A stretch of DNA of 38,506 bases, taken from NCBI GenBank assembly GCA_021813595.1, contig JAKAKF010000149.1:1-38506 (forward strand), in the 5' to 3' direction. Made by a program: the position numbers and the translations under genes. Below the pieces are notes generated by a model. That model made no database searches. It saw only the letters and a list, made by a program, of their open reading frames with translations, and was not told the DNA's origin. Shown here in pieces: positions 13,889 through 24,048 of this stretch; within the stretch, counting starts at the first letter, position 1; each line of letters begins with the position of its first letter. The DNA is from a bacterium (lineage in GTDB: Bacteria; SZUA-79; Acidulodesulfobacterales; Acidulodesulfobacteraceae).

Positions 13889-16009
13889 TTGAGCGAATAT
13901 TTACTCGAAATAGGTTCGGGCGAGCTTCCTTACGAAGAGGTGAGGAAAATACCGCCGGCTTTAAAAAAAATAGTAGAAAATTTTCTCGCCGACGAGCTTT
14001 TTCTCGCCGAAAAACCGCATGTCGAAACTTACGCTACTCCAAGACGCACGGTCTTGTTTATTAAAGAACTGCCGGCAAAATCGCCGGACAGGGAAATAGA
14101 AATAATAGGGCCTCCTGTTAATATTTCGTATCATGGGGGCGTTCCGGCAGAGCCTCTTTTGCAGTTTATGAAAAAAACCGGAATTTCCGACCATAAGAAA
14201 ATCTATACGGTTAATCAAAAAAAGGGGGTTTACGCCGCATGCAAAAAGAAAATAAAAGGAGCGCTTTTAAAAGATCTGCTTGCACAAAATATACCTTTGT
14301 TTATAAAGAAAATCCCCTTTAAAAAAACTATGTTCTGGTTAGATAAGGAAATACGTTATCCAAGGCCTGTTTTATGGATAACGTCGGTATTCGACGGAAA
14401 AACAGCGGCGTTTGATTTCGGCGGCATTAAAACCTCTAACCGCACTTACTTAAAACCGCCTTTATCATACAAAATGAGGCCGGTAAAAATATATAGCGCT
14501 CAAGATTATTTTAATATAATATCCGCAAACGGGATAATACTAAAAAATACCGAAAGAAAAGATTATATAGAATCTGCATTAAAAGATATATCGAAAACGG
14601 CCGGCGCCGATATTCCCGAATACGGCGAAGATTTTATAGACGAAATAGTGGGACTGACCGAAACTCCTTATGCTTTATTATGCGGATTCGACGAAAAATT
14701 TCTTTCTATTCCGCAAGAACTGCTTTCGGTCGTTATGAAAAAACATCAGCGTTTTTTTCCGCTTTCAAAAAACGGCAAATTAATTTCAAATTTTATTGCT
14801 ATTGCCGACGTAAATCCTCTTAACGAGTTTAAAGAATCGTTAGAAAAAAATATAAAGTCCGGTTATTCCAGAGTGCTTAGCGCAAGGCTTGCCGACGCGG
14901 AATTTTTTTTCAACGAAGATACTAAAAAAAAGCCTGCAGATTTTGTCGAAGAAACTAAAAATATAATTTTTTATCAAGGTTTAGGCACCTATTTCGATAA
15001 GACTTTACGCATCAAAAATTTGGGGCTTTTTATAGGAGAGGAACTTAATTTAGGCGGCGAAGTTTTGTCCGATTTTAAAACGGTTTCCGGTTTGTTAAAA
15101 TTCGATCTTGCAACCCATGCAGTTTATGAATTTCCTGAAATGCAGGGGATAATGGGCAGGATATACGCTAAAGCGGCCGGAGAAAACTTTCATATATCAA
15201 CCGCAATAGAAGAGCATTATTATCCTGCATTCAAAACCGGCGGAGATAAAAAGAAAATACTTCCCTCTAACGATTTATCGGCTTTATGCGCTTTGTCGGA
15301 CAAGCTGGATACGGTTTTTGCTTTCGTGATGCTAAAAAAACTTCCTTCCGGAGAATCCGACCCTTTTTATCTGCGCAGGGCTATGATAGGCATAATAGAA
15401 ATTATCTTAGATAAAAAATATAAGATTAATTTAATAAAGGCATTTGATTTTTATTTTAAAGAATTTTTTAATGATAGAAAATTAAATAAAGAAGAATTAA
15501 AAAACGCTTTTATAAATTTTGCCGATACGAGATTTAAGAATTTTATGCTTACGTCCGGTTATAAATCCGACGAAATAGCCGCCGTATTAAATTCTTCGGT
15601 TCGTGAAAATTTTTATACGGAGTTTATTAAAATAGATTTTCTTTCAAAATATAAAGAAAATGAAGCGGTTTTTGAACTATCGCAGATATATAAGAGAATT
15701 AACAATATTACTTACAAATTTTCCGATATAGCGGTTTTTAATGAAGAAAAATTAACTTTGTATGAAGAAAAACAGCTTATTTCAGTTTTTCAAAAGGTAA
15801 GCAAAGACATAATCTTACCTCTTAAGCAAAACGACTTTAAAACGGTTTTAAGCGAAATGCATAACTTGGTCATGCCGGTAAACGCTTTCTTCGACGGCGT
15901 CATGATTTTAGCCGAGCAGGAAGAAATTAAAAATTCTAGGATAGGATTATTAAATAATATACTTAATCTGCTTAAAATTTTTTGCGATTTTTCAAGTTTA
16001 GATTTATAA
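13889..16009 (+). CDS. glyS: glycine--tRNA ligase beta subunit
   Basis: tRNA-binding subunit of the heterotetrameric glycyl-tRNA synthetase; 706 residues, near the usual 690. The N-terminal YLLEIGSGELPYEEV matches the family's LLEIGTEELP, followed by the YATPRRTVLF block, the MKKHQRFFPL segment and the HD-like domain, with an anticodon-binding tail at the C-terminus. The start codon is TTG 13889 without a clear Shine-Dalgarno, so translation may be coupled to glyQ ending 26 nt upstream. It belongs to the long plus-strand transcription block. Confidence 0.96.
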   Translation: MSEYLLEIGSGELPYEEVRKIPPALKKIVENFLADELFLAEKPHVETYATPRRTVLFIKELPAKSPDREIEIIGPPVNISYHGGVPAEPLLQFMKKTGISDHKKIYTVNQKKGVYAACKKKIKGALLKDLLAQNIPLFIKKIPFKKTMFWLDKEIRYPRPVLWITSVFDGKTAAFDFGGIKTSNRTYLKPPLSYKMRPVKIYSAQDYFNIISANGIILKNTERKDYIESALKDISKTAGADIPEYGEDFIDEIVGLTETPYALLCGFDEKFLSIPQELLSVVMKKHQRFFPLSKNGKLISNFIAIADVNPLNEFKESLEKNIKSGYSRVLSARLADAEFFFNEDTKKKPADFVEETKNIIFYQGLGTYFDKTLRIKNLGLFIGEELNLGGEVLSDFKTVSGLLKFDLATHAVYEFPEMQGIMGRIYAKAAGENFHISTAIEEHYYPAFKTGGDKKKILPSNDLSALCALSDKLDTVFAFVMLKKLPSGESDPFYLRRAMIGIIEIILDKKYKINLIKAFDFYFKEFFNDRKLNKEELKNAFINFADTRFKNFMLTSGYKSDEIAAVLNSSVRENFYTEFIKIDFLSKYKENEAVFELSQIYKRINNITYKFSDIAVFNEEKLTLYEEKQLISVFQKVSKDIILPLKQNDFKTVLSEMHNLVMPVNAFFDGVMILAEQEEIKNSRIGLLNNILNLLKIFCDFSSLDL

Positions 16010-16066
16010 TTTTTTTAGTTTTAAATAATATATAAATATATTTTTATTTATTAGGAGGATGGCGTT

Positions 16067-18727
16067 ATGGGTAAATTCGTTTATTTTTTCGGCAACAAAA
16101 AGGCGGACGGCGACGGTTCCATGAAAAATTTACTTGGCGGAAAAGGAGCCGGACTGGCGGAGATGACTAACCTCGGCATAAGAGTTCCTGCCGGTTTTAC
16201 GATAACTACCGAAGTCTGCACGTATTTTTATGAACACGGCAAAAAATATCCCGATGAATTAAAGAATGAGGTAAAAGAAAATATAAAAAAGATGGAAGAT
16301 GCAATGGGGTCTAAATTCGGCGATGCTAAAAATCCGCTGTTGGTTTCGGTAAGAAGCGGCGCAAGGGTGTCTATGCCAGGAATGATGGATACGGTTCTAA
16401 ATCTTGGATTAAACGACGATACCATTAGAGGCCTTATCGAAAAATCAGGCAACGAAAGATTTGCATACGATACATACAGAAGATTTATACAGATGTTTTC
16501 AAACGTCGTTCTTGGGATAGATTCAGGAATTATGGAATCTATTTTAGCAAATAAAAAGAAAGAAAAATCGGTTAAAAACGACAACGAATTAAATGAAGCC
16601 GATCTTCGCTATCTGGTATCGGAATTTAAAAAAGTCGTGGAAAAAGAAAAAGGAATAAAATTTCCAGACGACCCCGAAGAACAGTTATGGATGGGTATTT
16701 CGGCCGTTTTTGAATCTTGGAACGTACCGAGAGCTATAACATACAGAAAGCTCAATAAAATACCTGAAAACTGGGGAACCGCGGTAAACGTAGTTTCTAT
16801 GGTTTACGGAAATATGGGAGAAACTTCCGCAACCGGAGTAGCGTTTACCAGAAATCCTTCTACCGGAGAAAACGGTTTTTACGGCGAATATCTTATTAAT
16901 GCGCAGGGCGAAGACGTCGTGGCGGGAATAAGGACGCCTCAGCCTGTAAATGAATTTTCCAAAAAAAATCCTGAGGATTTTTCTCTTGAAAAAGCTATGC
17001 CTTCGGTATATAAAGACCTGTTAGAATATGCCGGACTTCTGGAAAAACATTATAAAGATATGCTTGACCTAGAGTTTACGATACAGGAAGGCGTGCTTTA
17101 TATGCTTCAGGTAAGGACGGGAAAAAGGACGGCGAAAGCAGCGGTTAAAATTGCGGTGGACATGGTCAAGGAAGGTATGATAGATAAAAAAACGGCTGTT
17201 TTAAGAATAGATCCTTATTCTATAGCGCAGCTTATGTATCCTGCGGTAGATCTTAGCGCAAAAAAAGACGTTATCGCTAAAGGACTTCCGGCTTCGCCCG
17301 GCGCGGCAAGCGGCGAAGTAGTGTTTTCCGCAGAGGAAGCAGAAGAAGAGGTTAAGAAGGGTAAAAAAGTAATATTGGTAAGAATGGAGACTTCTCCAGA
17401 AGATATACACGGAATGAGCGTAGCCGAAGGTATTCTTACCGCAAGGGGAGGCATGACTTCCCACGCCGCCGTAGTTGCGAGAGGAATGGGAAAATGCGCC
17501 GTTACCGGCTGTTCGGTTCTGGAAATTAACGAAAAGAAAGGAGAGATAACGGTCGGAAACAGAAATATAAAAATAGGAGAGGTTATTACGTTAAACGGAT
17601 CAAACGGCGAAGTTTATTACGGTAACGTTAAAATGATAACGCCGGAAATAAACGATGATTTCAGGACGATAATGAAATATGCCGACGAGTTTAGAAAACT
17701 AAACGTCAGGGCGAATGCGGATACTCCCGAGGATGCAAAAGTTGCGCGCAGTTACGGTGCCGAAGGTATCGGACTTTGCAGGACGGAGCATATGTTCTTT
17801 AAAGGCGACAGAATAAAAGCCGTCAGAGAGATGATTCTTTCGGAAACGGTTGCGGAAAGACAAAAAGCCCTTGCTAAACTTCTCCCCATGCAAAAATCCG
17901 ACTTTCTAGAATTATACGAAGAGATGAAAGGCTACTCGGTAAACATAAGGCTTCTTGACCCGCCGCTGCATGAATTTCTTCCGAAAACGGAAAAAGACAT
18001 AAGAGAGTTATCCGAAATTATGGGTATTTCATACGAGAGGCTCAGCGCAAAGACGGCTTCCCTACACGAAGTCAACCCGATGCTTGGTCACAGAGGCTGC
18101 CGTCTGGGAGTAAGTTATCCCGAAATATATGAAATGCAGGTTCAGGCAATTATGGAAGCCGCATGCGAATTTTATAAAAACGGCAACAAGATTATTCCCG
18201 AAATTATGATTCCGGTCGTCGGGATTTATGAAGAGATAAGGTTATTAAAGGAATTAGTCGATAAAAAAGCTGCAGAAGTTATGGATAAATACGGCACTAA
18301 ACTCGACTACTTAGTCGGAACTATGATAGAACTTCCGAGAGCATGTATGGTAGCCGACGAAATAGCGGGCGAGGCCGAATTTTTTTCGTTCGGTACAAAC
18401 GATCTTACACAGACTACTTTCGGGTTTTCAAGGGACGACATAGGTTCTTTTTTACCCGATTATCTTAATAAAAATATTCTTAAGACAGATCCGTTTATGG
18501 AGTTAGACAGAAGCGGTGTAGGCGAATTAATGAAAATTGCCGTACGGAAGGGCAAGGAAACAAGAAAAGATATTAAACTCGGCATATGCGGAGAACACGG
18601 AGGCGACCCAAGCTCTATAGAATTTTGCCACAGCATCAATCTTAATTATGTCAGCTGTTCGCCTTACAGGGTTCCGGTTGCAATAATTTCCTCCGCTCAG
18701 GCTTCGATTAAAGAGGTGAAATCTTAA
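16067..18727 (+). CDS. ppdK: pyruvate, phosphate dikinase
   Basis: Interconverts pyruvate, ATP and phosphate with phosphoenolpyruvate, AMP and pyrophosphate; 886 residues, normal length. The N-terminal ATP-grasp region has LLGGKGAGLAEM and SVRSGARVSMPGMMDTVLNL. The central phosphohistidine domain has GGMTSHAAVVARGMG with catalytic His466. The C-terminal PEP/pyruvate barrel has FGTNDLTQTTFG and CGEHGG with catalytic Cys841. ATG 16067 has an AGGAGG Shine-Dalgarno. The enzyme may serve gluconeogenesis or PPi-dependent glycolysis. mfd begins 9 nt after its stop, so the two genes are probably co-transcribed. Confidence 0.97.
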   Translation: MGKFVYFFGNKKADGDGSMKNLLGGKGAGLAEMTNLGIRVPAGFTITTEVCTYFYEHGKKYPDELKNEVKENIKKMEDAMGSKFGDAKNPLLVSVRSGARVSMPGMMDTVLNLGLNDDTIRGLIEKSGNERFAYDTYRRFIQMFSNVVLGIDSGIMESILANKKKEKSVKNDNELNEADLRYLVSEFKKVVEKEKGIKFPDDPEEQLWMGISAVFESWNVPRAITYRKLNKIPENWGTAVNVVSMVYGNMGETSATGVAFTRNPSTGENGFYGEYLINAQGEDVVAGIRTPQPVNEFSKKNPEDFSLEKAMPSVYKDLLEYAGLLEKHYKDMLDLEFTIQEGVLYMLQVRTGKRTAKAAVKIAVDMVKEGMIDKKTAVLRIDPYSIAQLMYPAVDLSAKKDVIAKGLPASPGAASGEVVFSAEEAEEEVKKGKKVILVRMETSPEDIHGMSVAEGILTARGGMTSHAAVVARGMGKCAVTGCSVLEINEKKGEITVGNRNIKIGEVITLNGSNGEVYYGNVKMITPEINDDFRTIMKYADEFRKLNVRANADTPEDAKVARSYGAEGIGLCRTEHMFFKGDRIKAVREMILSETVAERQKALAKLLPMQKSDFLELYEEMKGYSVNIRLLDPPLHEFLPKTEKDIRELSEIMGISYERLSAKTASLHEVNPMLGHRGCRLGVSYPEIYEMQVQAIMEAACEFYKNGNKIIPEIMIPVVGIYEEIRLLKELVDKKAAEVMDKYGTKLDYLVGTMIELPRACMVADEIAGEAEFFSFGTNDLTQTTFGFSRDDIGSFLPDYLNKNILKTDPFMELDRSGVGELMKIAVRKGKETRKDIKLGICGEHGGDPSSIEFCHSINLNYVSCSPYRVPVAIISSAQASIKEVKS

Positions 18728-18736
18728 GGAATAGAT

Positions 18737-21700
18737 TTGGAACCATTAGATTTAAAAACGCTTGCCGCTTTTTCTTTAGACGCTGCTTCGTTCATAGAAA
18801 GAGAGAAAGGAATATTTATTTTTTTATGCGATAATTACGCCTCCGCTAAAGCTTTGTACGGCAACCTGTCGTTTTTTTCTTCGCAGAAAATATTTTTCTG
18901 CGAAGAAATAATCCCCGTAAGCCTTTTGTATGATTTAAGGCAAACCGCCTCTGCCGCTGTAGTTACGACTCCTATTTCTTTTTTCTCTAAAGTGCCGGAG
19001 CCGGACAGCCTTCTTAACTCGTTTATCCATATAAAAAAAGGTTCAAACTTTTCGCGCGACGTTTTTATAGAAACTCTCGCTTCGTACGGCTATGAAAGAA
19101 CGAATATTATAGAAAACGAAAACGAATTTGCCGTAAGAGGGGAAATAATAGACATAAGCAATGCAGATTCTCTTTATCCGGTCAGGATCGATTTTTTTGA
19201 CGAAACCGTAGAAGATTTGCGGTATTTTGACCTCAATACGCAGTTAAGCATTAAAAGCATAGATGCATTTACCGTATTCCCCGTAAAATCTAATTATTAT
19301 CCTAAAACTATAAATATATCCGAATCCGTTCCGAATTCGGTTTTATACATAGAAGAACCCGAAACCGAACTTTTAGATTTTTTAAACCGCGGCACGGATA
19401 ATAAAAATAGTTTTAATAGGATTTTAAATAATTTAAATAAATTTTATTATTTTAATATTAAAAAATCTTCGATATATTACGGAATTAAAAACGATACCGG
19501 CAATAACATAGGGGAAAAATTTTCGGAAATAAAATCTGTAAATAGCCGTTTTGCCGAAAAGTTAAAATATGAAAACGGCAAATTAAATCTAACCCTAATA
19601 AGAAAAATAATCCTCAATCTTATAAATAAAGAATACAAGGTAACCGTCGTTTCCAAAAACGAAATTCACAGGGAAAGGCTTAAAAATATTTTTGCTTCCA
19701 TAGGATTAAGCGAAGAAGAAATACAAAACGGATTATTTAAAATTATTAACGGTAACGTTTCATCGGGTTTTATATCTAAAAAAGATAAACTTTTTTTAAT
19801 TAAAGGGGAAGAACTTTTCAGGGAACATTTAGATATCGTTTCCGAAAGTTCAAGCCGGTTAAAAACTTCGGGATTAGATTATTTTAAAAGCATAGAAGAG
19901 CTGAATCCCGGAGATTACGTAGTCCACGACGAGTTCGGAATTGCACAGTTTACCGAAATTAGAAATATTACGCTCAACGGCATATCGTCCGATTATTTTA
20001 CCCTTATGTTTGAAGGAGGAGATAAGCTATTCGTTCCGTCGGAAAAAATTTATCTTTTACATAAGTATATATCTTCTTCCGAAGATAATGCTCCGGTTTT
20101 AAACAGACTCGGCAATAAATCATGGGAGAAAGCCAAGACCAAAGCAAAAAAGAAAATTGAAGAAATTGCGGAAGATTTAAAAGTTCTTTACGCAAAAAGA
20201 ATGACGGACAGGGGGTTTGCATTTTCTCCGGAAGATGAAGAATATAGAGAATTCGAGGAAAATTTTGAATTTGAAGAAACGGAAGACCAGGCAAGAGCCA
20301 TTAAAGAAGTTTTACGGGATATGCAGGGCAATAAACCTATGGACAGGCTGATATGCGGAGACGTCGGATTCGGCAAAACCGAGGTAGCTATTAGAGCGGC
20401 TTTCAAAGCGGCTATGGACGGCAAGCAGGTTGCCTTAATAGCTCCTACTACTATTTTAGTAGACCAGCATTATCAAAATTTTAAAAAAAGATTTGATAAG
20501 TATCCCGTAAAAATTGCCCATATCTCAAGATTCGTCAAGAAGAACGAAGAAAAAGAAATCGTTAAAGGAATTAAAAGCGGAGAGATAGATATAATAATCG
20601 GGACGCATAAATTGCTGTCGGAAAAAATAGAATATAAGGATATAGGTCTTCTGATTATCGACGAAGAACAAAAATTCGGCGCACTGCAGAAAGAAAAAAT
20701 AAAAAAATTAAGATATTCGATAGACGTTTTGGCGATGAGCGCAACTCCTATTCCGAGGACGCTTTATATGTCTATGTCGGGAATAAGGGACTTAAGCATT
20801 ATAAGCACGCCTCCTTCCGGTCGAAAAAACGTTATAACGGAAATAGCAAACTACGACGAAGAGATAATAAAGAAAGCGATATTTAACGAAATAAGCAGAG
20901 GCGGACAGGTTTATTTTATCGATAACAGGATATCCCATTTAGATTCCGTTCGCGACAGGCTTGCTAAAATTATGCCGGATATAAGAATAGGGGTAGTTCA
21001 CGGGAGGTTACAGCCTGAAAAAATTATGGATATTATGCATATTTTTCACGATAAAGGATACGACGTCCTGCTTTCGACCGCCATAATAGAATCGGGATTG
21101 GACAATCCTAACGTAAATACGATTATTATAAATAATGCCGAAAAATTAGGGCTTAGCCAGCTTTATCAATTAAGGGGAAGGGTCGGGAGATCGCACATTC
21201 AGGCATATTGCTATGCCGTTACTGGAACGCCCGTTGAAAATATAAGCCCGGAACAATTAAAAAGGCTAGTCGCCGTTAAAGAATACAGCGAATTGAGTTC
21301 GGGATTTAAACTTGCCATGGCGGATTTGGAAATAAGGGGAGCGGGGAATATTTTGGGAGGAGCGCAATCAGGACATATAAACTCGGTCGGTCTTGAGATG
21401 TGCATGCAGATGTTGAAGGAAGAAATTGAAAAAATGCGCGGCGTAATATTGCCTGCACAGATTAATCCGGAAGTTAAGACTAATTTATCCGCTTATATTC
21501 CTAAAAGCTATATAGAAGACGAAAAAACAAAGACCTCTTTTTACAGAAAACTGGCTAATTGCGTAACTATTAACGACGTGGAAAATATAAAAAAGGAGTT
21601 TGAAGACAGATTCGGCAGGATGGAAGATTCCGTTAAAAATCTGTTAAAAATTGCAGAACTTAAAATTAATATGAAAAATTGCAAAGTAAGCATTATAGAG

Positions 21701-21925
21701 ATTAAAGATGCCGAGTTTATTATGGAATTTCATAATTCGGCGGCGTCCATTTTTGAAAGGCTGATAAAATTTATAAATGATAAAGAATCTTCGTCTGAAT
21801 ATATAATTAATTTTATAGACGAATTTAAAATGAGGCTAAGATTTAAACATTTAGATTCTAAGCAGGATAAAATAGAGAAAGCTAAAATTATCTTGCAACG
21901 ATTATACGGCTATGTTAATATTTAA
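18737..21925 (+). CDS. mfd: transcription-repair coupling factor
   Basis: An ATP-dependent translocase that removes stalled RNA polymerase and recruits UvrA; 1062 residues, somewhat shorter than E. coli Mfd (1148). It has a UvrB-like N-terminal module, the RNA polymerase-interacting CarD-like domain (PGDYVVHDEFGIAQF, about 390-450), helicase motor Walker A GDVGFGKT (from residue 541) and Walker B DEEQ (642-645), QLRGRVGRS, and a C-terminal TRCF domain. The start is TTG 18737 with AAGGA 6 nt upstream. The N-terminal module appears trimmed relative to E. coli. uvrA lies in the same gene block about 3 kb downstream. Confidence 0.96.
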   Translation: MEPLDLKTLAAFSLDAASFIEREKGIFIFLCDNYASAKALYGNLSFFSSQKIFFCEEIIPVSLLYDLRQTASAAVVTTPISFFSKVPEPDSLLNSFIHIKKGSNFSRDVFIETLASYGYERTNIIENENEFAVRGEIIDISNADSLYPVRIDFFDETVEDLRYFDLNTQLSIKSIDAFTVFPVKSNYYPKTINISESVPNSVLYIEEPETELLDFLNRGTDNKNSFNRILNNLNKFYYFNIKKSSIYYGIKNDTGNNIGEKFSEIKSVNSRFAEKLKYENGKLNLTLIRKIILNLINKEYKVTVVSKNEIHRERLKNIFASIGLSEEEIQNGLFKIINGNVSSGFISKKDKLFLIKGEELFREHLDIVSESSSRLKTSGLDYFKSIEELNPGDYVVHDEFGIAQFTEIRNITLNGISSDYFTLMFEGGDKLFVPSEKIYLLHKYISSSEDNAPVLNRLGNKSWEKAKTKAKKKIEEIAEDLKVLYAKRMTDRGFAFSPEDEEYREFEENFEFEETEDQARAIKEVLRDMQGNKPMDRLICGDVGFGKTEVAIRAAFKAAMDGKQVALIAPTTILVDQHYQNFKKRFDKYPVKIAHISRFVKKNEEKEIVKGIKSGEIDIIIGTHKLLSEKIEYKDIGLLIIDEEQKFGALQKEKIKKLRYSIDVLAMSATPIPRTLYMSMSGIRDLSIISTPPSGRKNVITEIANYDEEIIKKAIFNEISRGGQVYFIDNRISHLDSVRDRLAKIMPDIRIGVVHGRLQPEKIMDIMHIFHDKGYDVLLSTAIIESGLDNPNVNTIIINNAEKLGLSQLYQLRGRVGRSHIQAYCYAVTGTPVENISPEQLKRLVAVKEYSELSSGFKLAMADLEIRGAGNILGGAQSGHINSVGLEMCMQMLKEEIEKMRGVILPAQINPEVKTNLSAYIPKSYIEDEKTKTSFYRKLANCVTINDVENIKKEFEDRFGRMEDSVKNLLKIAELKINMKNCKVSIIEIKDAEFIMEFHNSAASIFERLIKFINDKESSSEYIINFIDEFKMRLRFKHLDSKQDKIEKAKIILQRLYGYVNI

Positions 21926-21982
21926 TAATTGTATTTGCTTTAAATTAACTTAATTTAACTTTTATTTGTTCAAGAGGGGAAA

Positions 21983-22900
21983 ATGAAAAAGCTTAAAGGT
22001 TCTATTTTATTAATTGCCCTGTTTTCGATAGTATTATCGATGGGTCTTTACGGATGCGCAAAGAAGCAGACCGCCGCACCTTCTAAAGTAATTGCGGAAG
22101 TAAACGGAAAACCTATTACAGCCGCAAAATTTCAAGAGGAAATGTCTAAATTTCCGCCTGAACTAAGATCTTATCTCGAAACGCCGACCGGCGAAAAGAG
22201 ACTGCTAAAAAGTCTTGTGGACAGGCAGATTTTAGTAAACGAAGCTTTAAAAGAAGGAGTAAATAAATCAAAATCTTATAAAACGCAGATTTCTGATTTT
22301 AAAAAAGGTCTTTTAGTCCAGCTTTTGCTCCATAAAGAAGTTGCAAATAAAGTAAAAGTTACTACGGCTGATGCCAAGGCTTATTATAAAAAGCATTATC
22401 TTTCTTTTAATCTGCCTTCTAAAATTAACGTAAGCTATATACAGGTAAATTCTCCGAAAAAAGCCCAGTTAGCATATAAAATGCTTACTTCCGGCAAACC
22501 TTTTCCTGCGGTAGCTCAAAAATATTCGATGGCGCCTAATGCTAAAAACGGCGGTATGCTCGGCTGGATAAAATTCCAGGAAACTACACCCGCATTTAAC
22601 AATGCGGCTTTCAGCATTCCTAAGGTCGGCGGCATATCGAAGATAGTAAAGGTCGGCAGCCATTACGACATTATAAAATTAAATAACGTAGTTACCGGCA
22701 AACCTAAACCTTTTTCGTCTTTAAAAAATCAGATAATAATGATAATGAAACAGAAAGAGGCGTCTAAAATTTTAAAATCTTTTGTAGGGAATTTGAGAAA
22801 GAAAGCTAAAATAAAATATTTTTACAAAAATTTGCCGGTTGCAAATTCTACAGTTCCTCAGGCATCGACAGGTCAAACTAAAGCGGCTGCAAAAAAATAA
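21983..22900 (+). CDS. parvulin-type peptidyl-prolyl isomerase lipoprotein
   Basis: A 305-residue periplasmic chaperone/isomerase. The N-terminus is a lipoprotein signal with lipobox LYGC (Cys25), so it is probably anchored to a membrane. A SurA-like helical N-terminal part precedes one parvulin (PpiC) domain at about 150-235, seen in INVSYIQV, FPAVAQKYSMAPNAKNGGMLGW and the closing VGSHYDIIKL. The C-terminal tail is rich in Ala, Lys and Thr. It assists folding of exported proteins, by family knowledge. ATG 21983 has an AGAGGGG Shine-Dalgarno. The next gene encodes a second parvulin protein, so the two probably act together in the periplasm. Confidence 0.9.
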   Translation: MKKLKGSILLIALFSIVLSMGLYGCAKKQTAAPSKVIAEVNGKPITAAKFQEEMSKFPPELRSYLETPTGEKRLLKSLVDRQILVNEALKEGVNKSKSYKTQISDFKKGLLVQLLLHKEVANKVKVTTADAKAYYKKHYLSFNLPSKINVSYIQVNSPKKAQLAYKMLTSGKPFPAVAQKYSMAPNAKNGGMLGWIKFQETTPAFNNAAFSIPKVGGISKIVKVGSHYDIIKLNNVVTGKPKPFSSLKNQIIMIMKQKEASKILKSFVGNLRKKAKIKYFYKNLPVANSTVPQASTGQTKAAAKK

Positions 22901-22949
22901 AAACGGTTAAAAGTATTATAAACGCTAAAATAAAATATTTTGATAATCA

Positions 22950-22983
22950 GAATACGGCATAAAATATAATTTATGCCGTATTC
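22950..22983. terminator. 14-bp-arm palindrome after the parvulin lipoprotein gene (possible terminator)
   Basis: GAATACGGCATAAA (22950-22963) and TTTATGCCGTATTC (22970-22983) form perfect arms with a 6-nt loop. It lies between two same-strand genes. No clear T-run follows, so it may be an attenuator or mRNA-stabilising hairpin rather than a full terminator. Confidence 0.5.
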
Positions 22984-23034
22984 GCTTATAAGTAATAATA
23001 ATTACGGAATTATATCCGTTTTATTAATAAAAAA

Positions 23035-24048
23035 ATGAGAAAAAATAAGATTTTTATAATTTTAATATCCGCAGTTTTAACGTCGGTTTTATTTTCCGCA
23101 ATAATAAAAAATGCAAACGCCGTAATAATAGACCAGGTAATAGCGGTAGTAAATAAAACGCCGATAACTCTATACGATTTTGCAAAATTCGACAGACCGG
23201 CTTTCGAGCAGTACGAACAGATGCAAAACGAAGCGTCGCAGGGTATTTTTACCCAGGAAGACACGGCGGTTATGTCTAAGACCAAGGCTGTGCTTAATGC
23301 TTTAATAAATAAAATGTTAATCAGGCATGAAGAAGAAAAGGCCGCTATTTATATTGCGCCTAAACAGTTAAAAGCCTATGTAAGGGCGGTGGCTCTTGCT
23401 AATAACTTTACGGTTAAGCAGTTTTTTAAGTTTTTAGCTAAAAAGGGAATAAGTAAAAAAGCGTATCTAAAACAGGTCAAAAATCATTTTATGGAAGTAG
23501 AACTTTTGAGGAAAGTTTTTGGAAATAAAATGGTAATAACAAAAAATCAATTGATAGAGTATTACAGGAAAAACATTGAAGAATTCAGAGGAGAGCCTCA
23601 GGTTGACCTAAAGCTGATTTTTTTAGCCGTTCCTCAAAATGCAAATAAAAAAACTAAGGAAGAAATATACAAAAGGATTTCCGCAATAAGAGAAAATGCT
23701 ATATCCGGAACTAAAAGCTTTTCCGGACTTGCAAGGGAATATTCCGAAGACCCTTCCGAAAAAAACGGCGGGAGGATAGGATATGTTTATAAAAATAAAC
23801 TGTCGCCCAATTTTTCCGATATTGCATTCAGGCTGCATGTCGGTCAGATAAGTCCGGTTATAAGGACTAAATTCGGTTATGCTGTATTGAAATCGGTAGG
23901 CAAAAAGATGGGTGCGTTTAGAACTTTTAAACAGGTAAAGCCTGAAATATTTTCGATCCTTGAAAAACATAGAACGAATAAATACTTAAGGAAAATTTTA
24001 AAAAAAGCAAGAAAAAATTCTTACGTTAAAATATTGATTGCAGCATAA
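23035..24048 (+). CDS. surA: SurA-like periplasmic chaperone / peptidyl-prolyl isomerase
   Basis: A 337-residue secreted chaperone for outer-membrane proteins. A signal peptide ending in KNANA precedes IIDQVIAVVN, the typical SurA N-terminal start. A helical SurA-N region follows, then a single parvulin domain (about 185-290) with FSGLAREYSEDPSEKNGGRIG and IRTKFGYAVLK. E. coli SurA has two parvulin domains and this protein only one, as is common outside gammaproteobacteria. ATG 23035 has only a weak ribosome binding site. Its end overlaps the pdxA start by 11 nt. Confidence 0.9.
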   Translation: MRKNKIFIILISAVLTSVLFSAIIKNANAVIIDQVIAVVNKTPITLYDFAKFDRPAFEQYEQMQNEASQGIFTQEDTAVMSKTKAVLNALINKMLIRHEEEKAAIYIAPKQLKAYVRAVALANNFTVKQFFKFLAKKGISKKAYLKQVKNHFMEVELLRKVFGNKMVITKNQLIEYYRKNIEEFRGEPQVDLKLIFLAVPQNANKKTKEEIYKRISAIRENAISGTKSFSGLAREYSEDPSEKNGGRIGYVYKNKLSPNFSDIAFRLHVGQISPVIRTKFGYAVLKSVGKKMGAFRTFKQVKPEIFSILEKHRTNKYLRKILKKARKNSYVKILIAA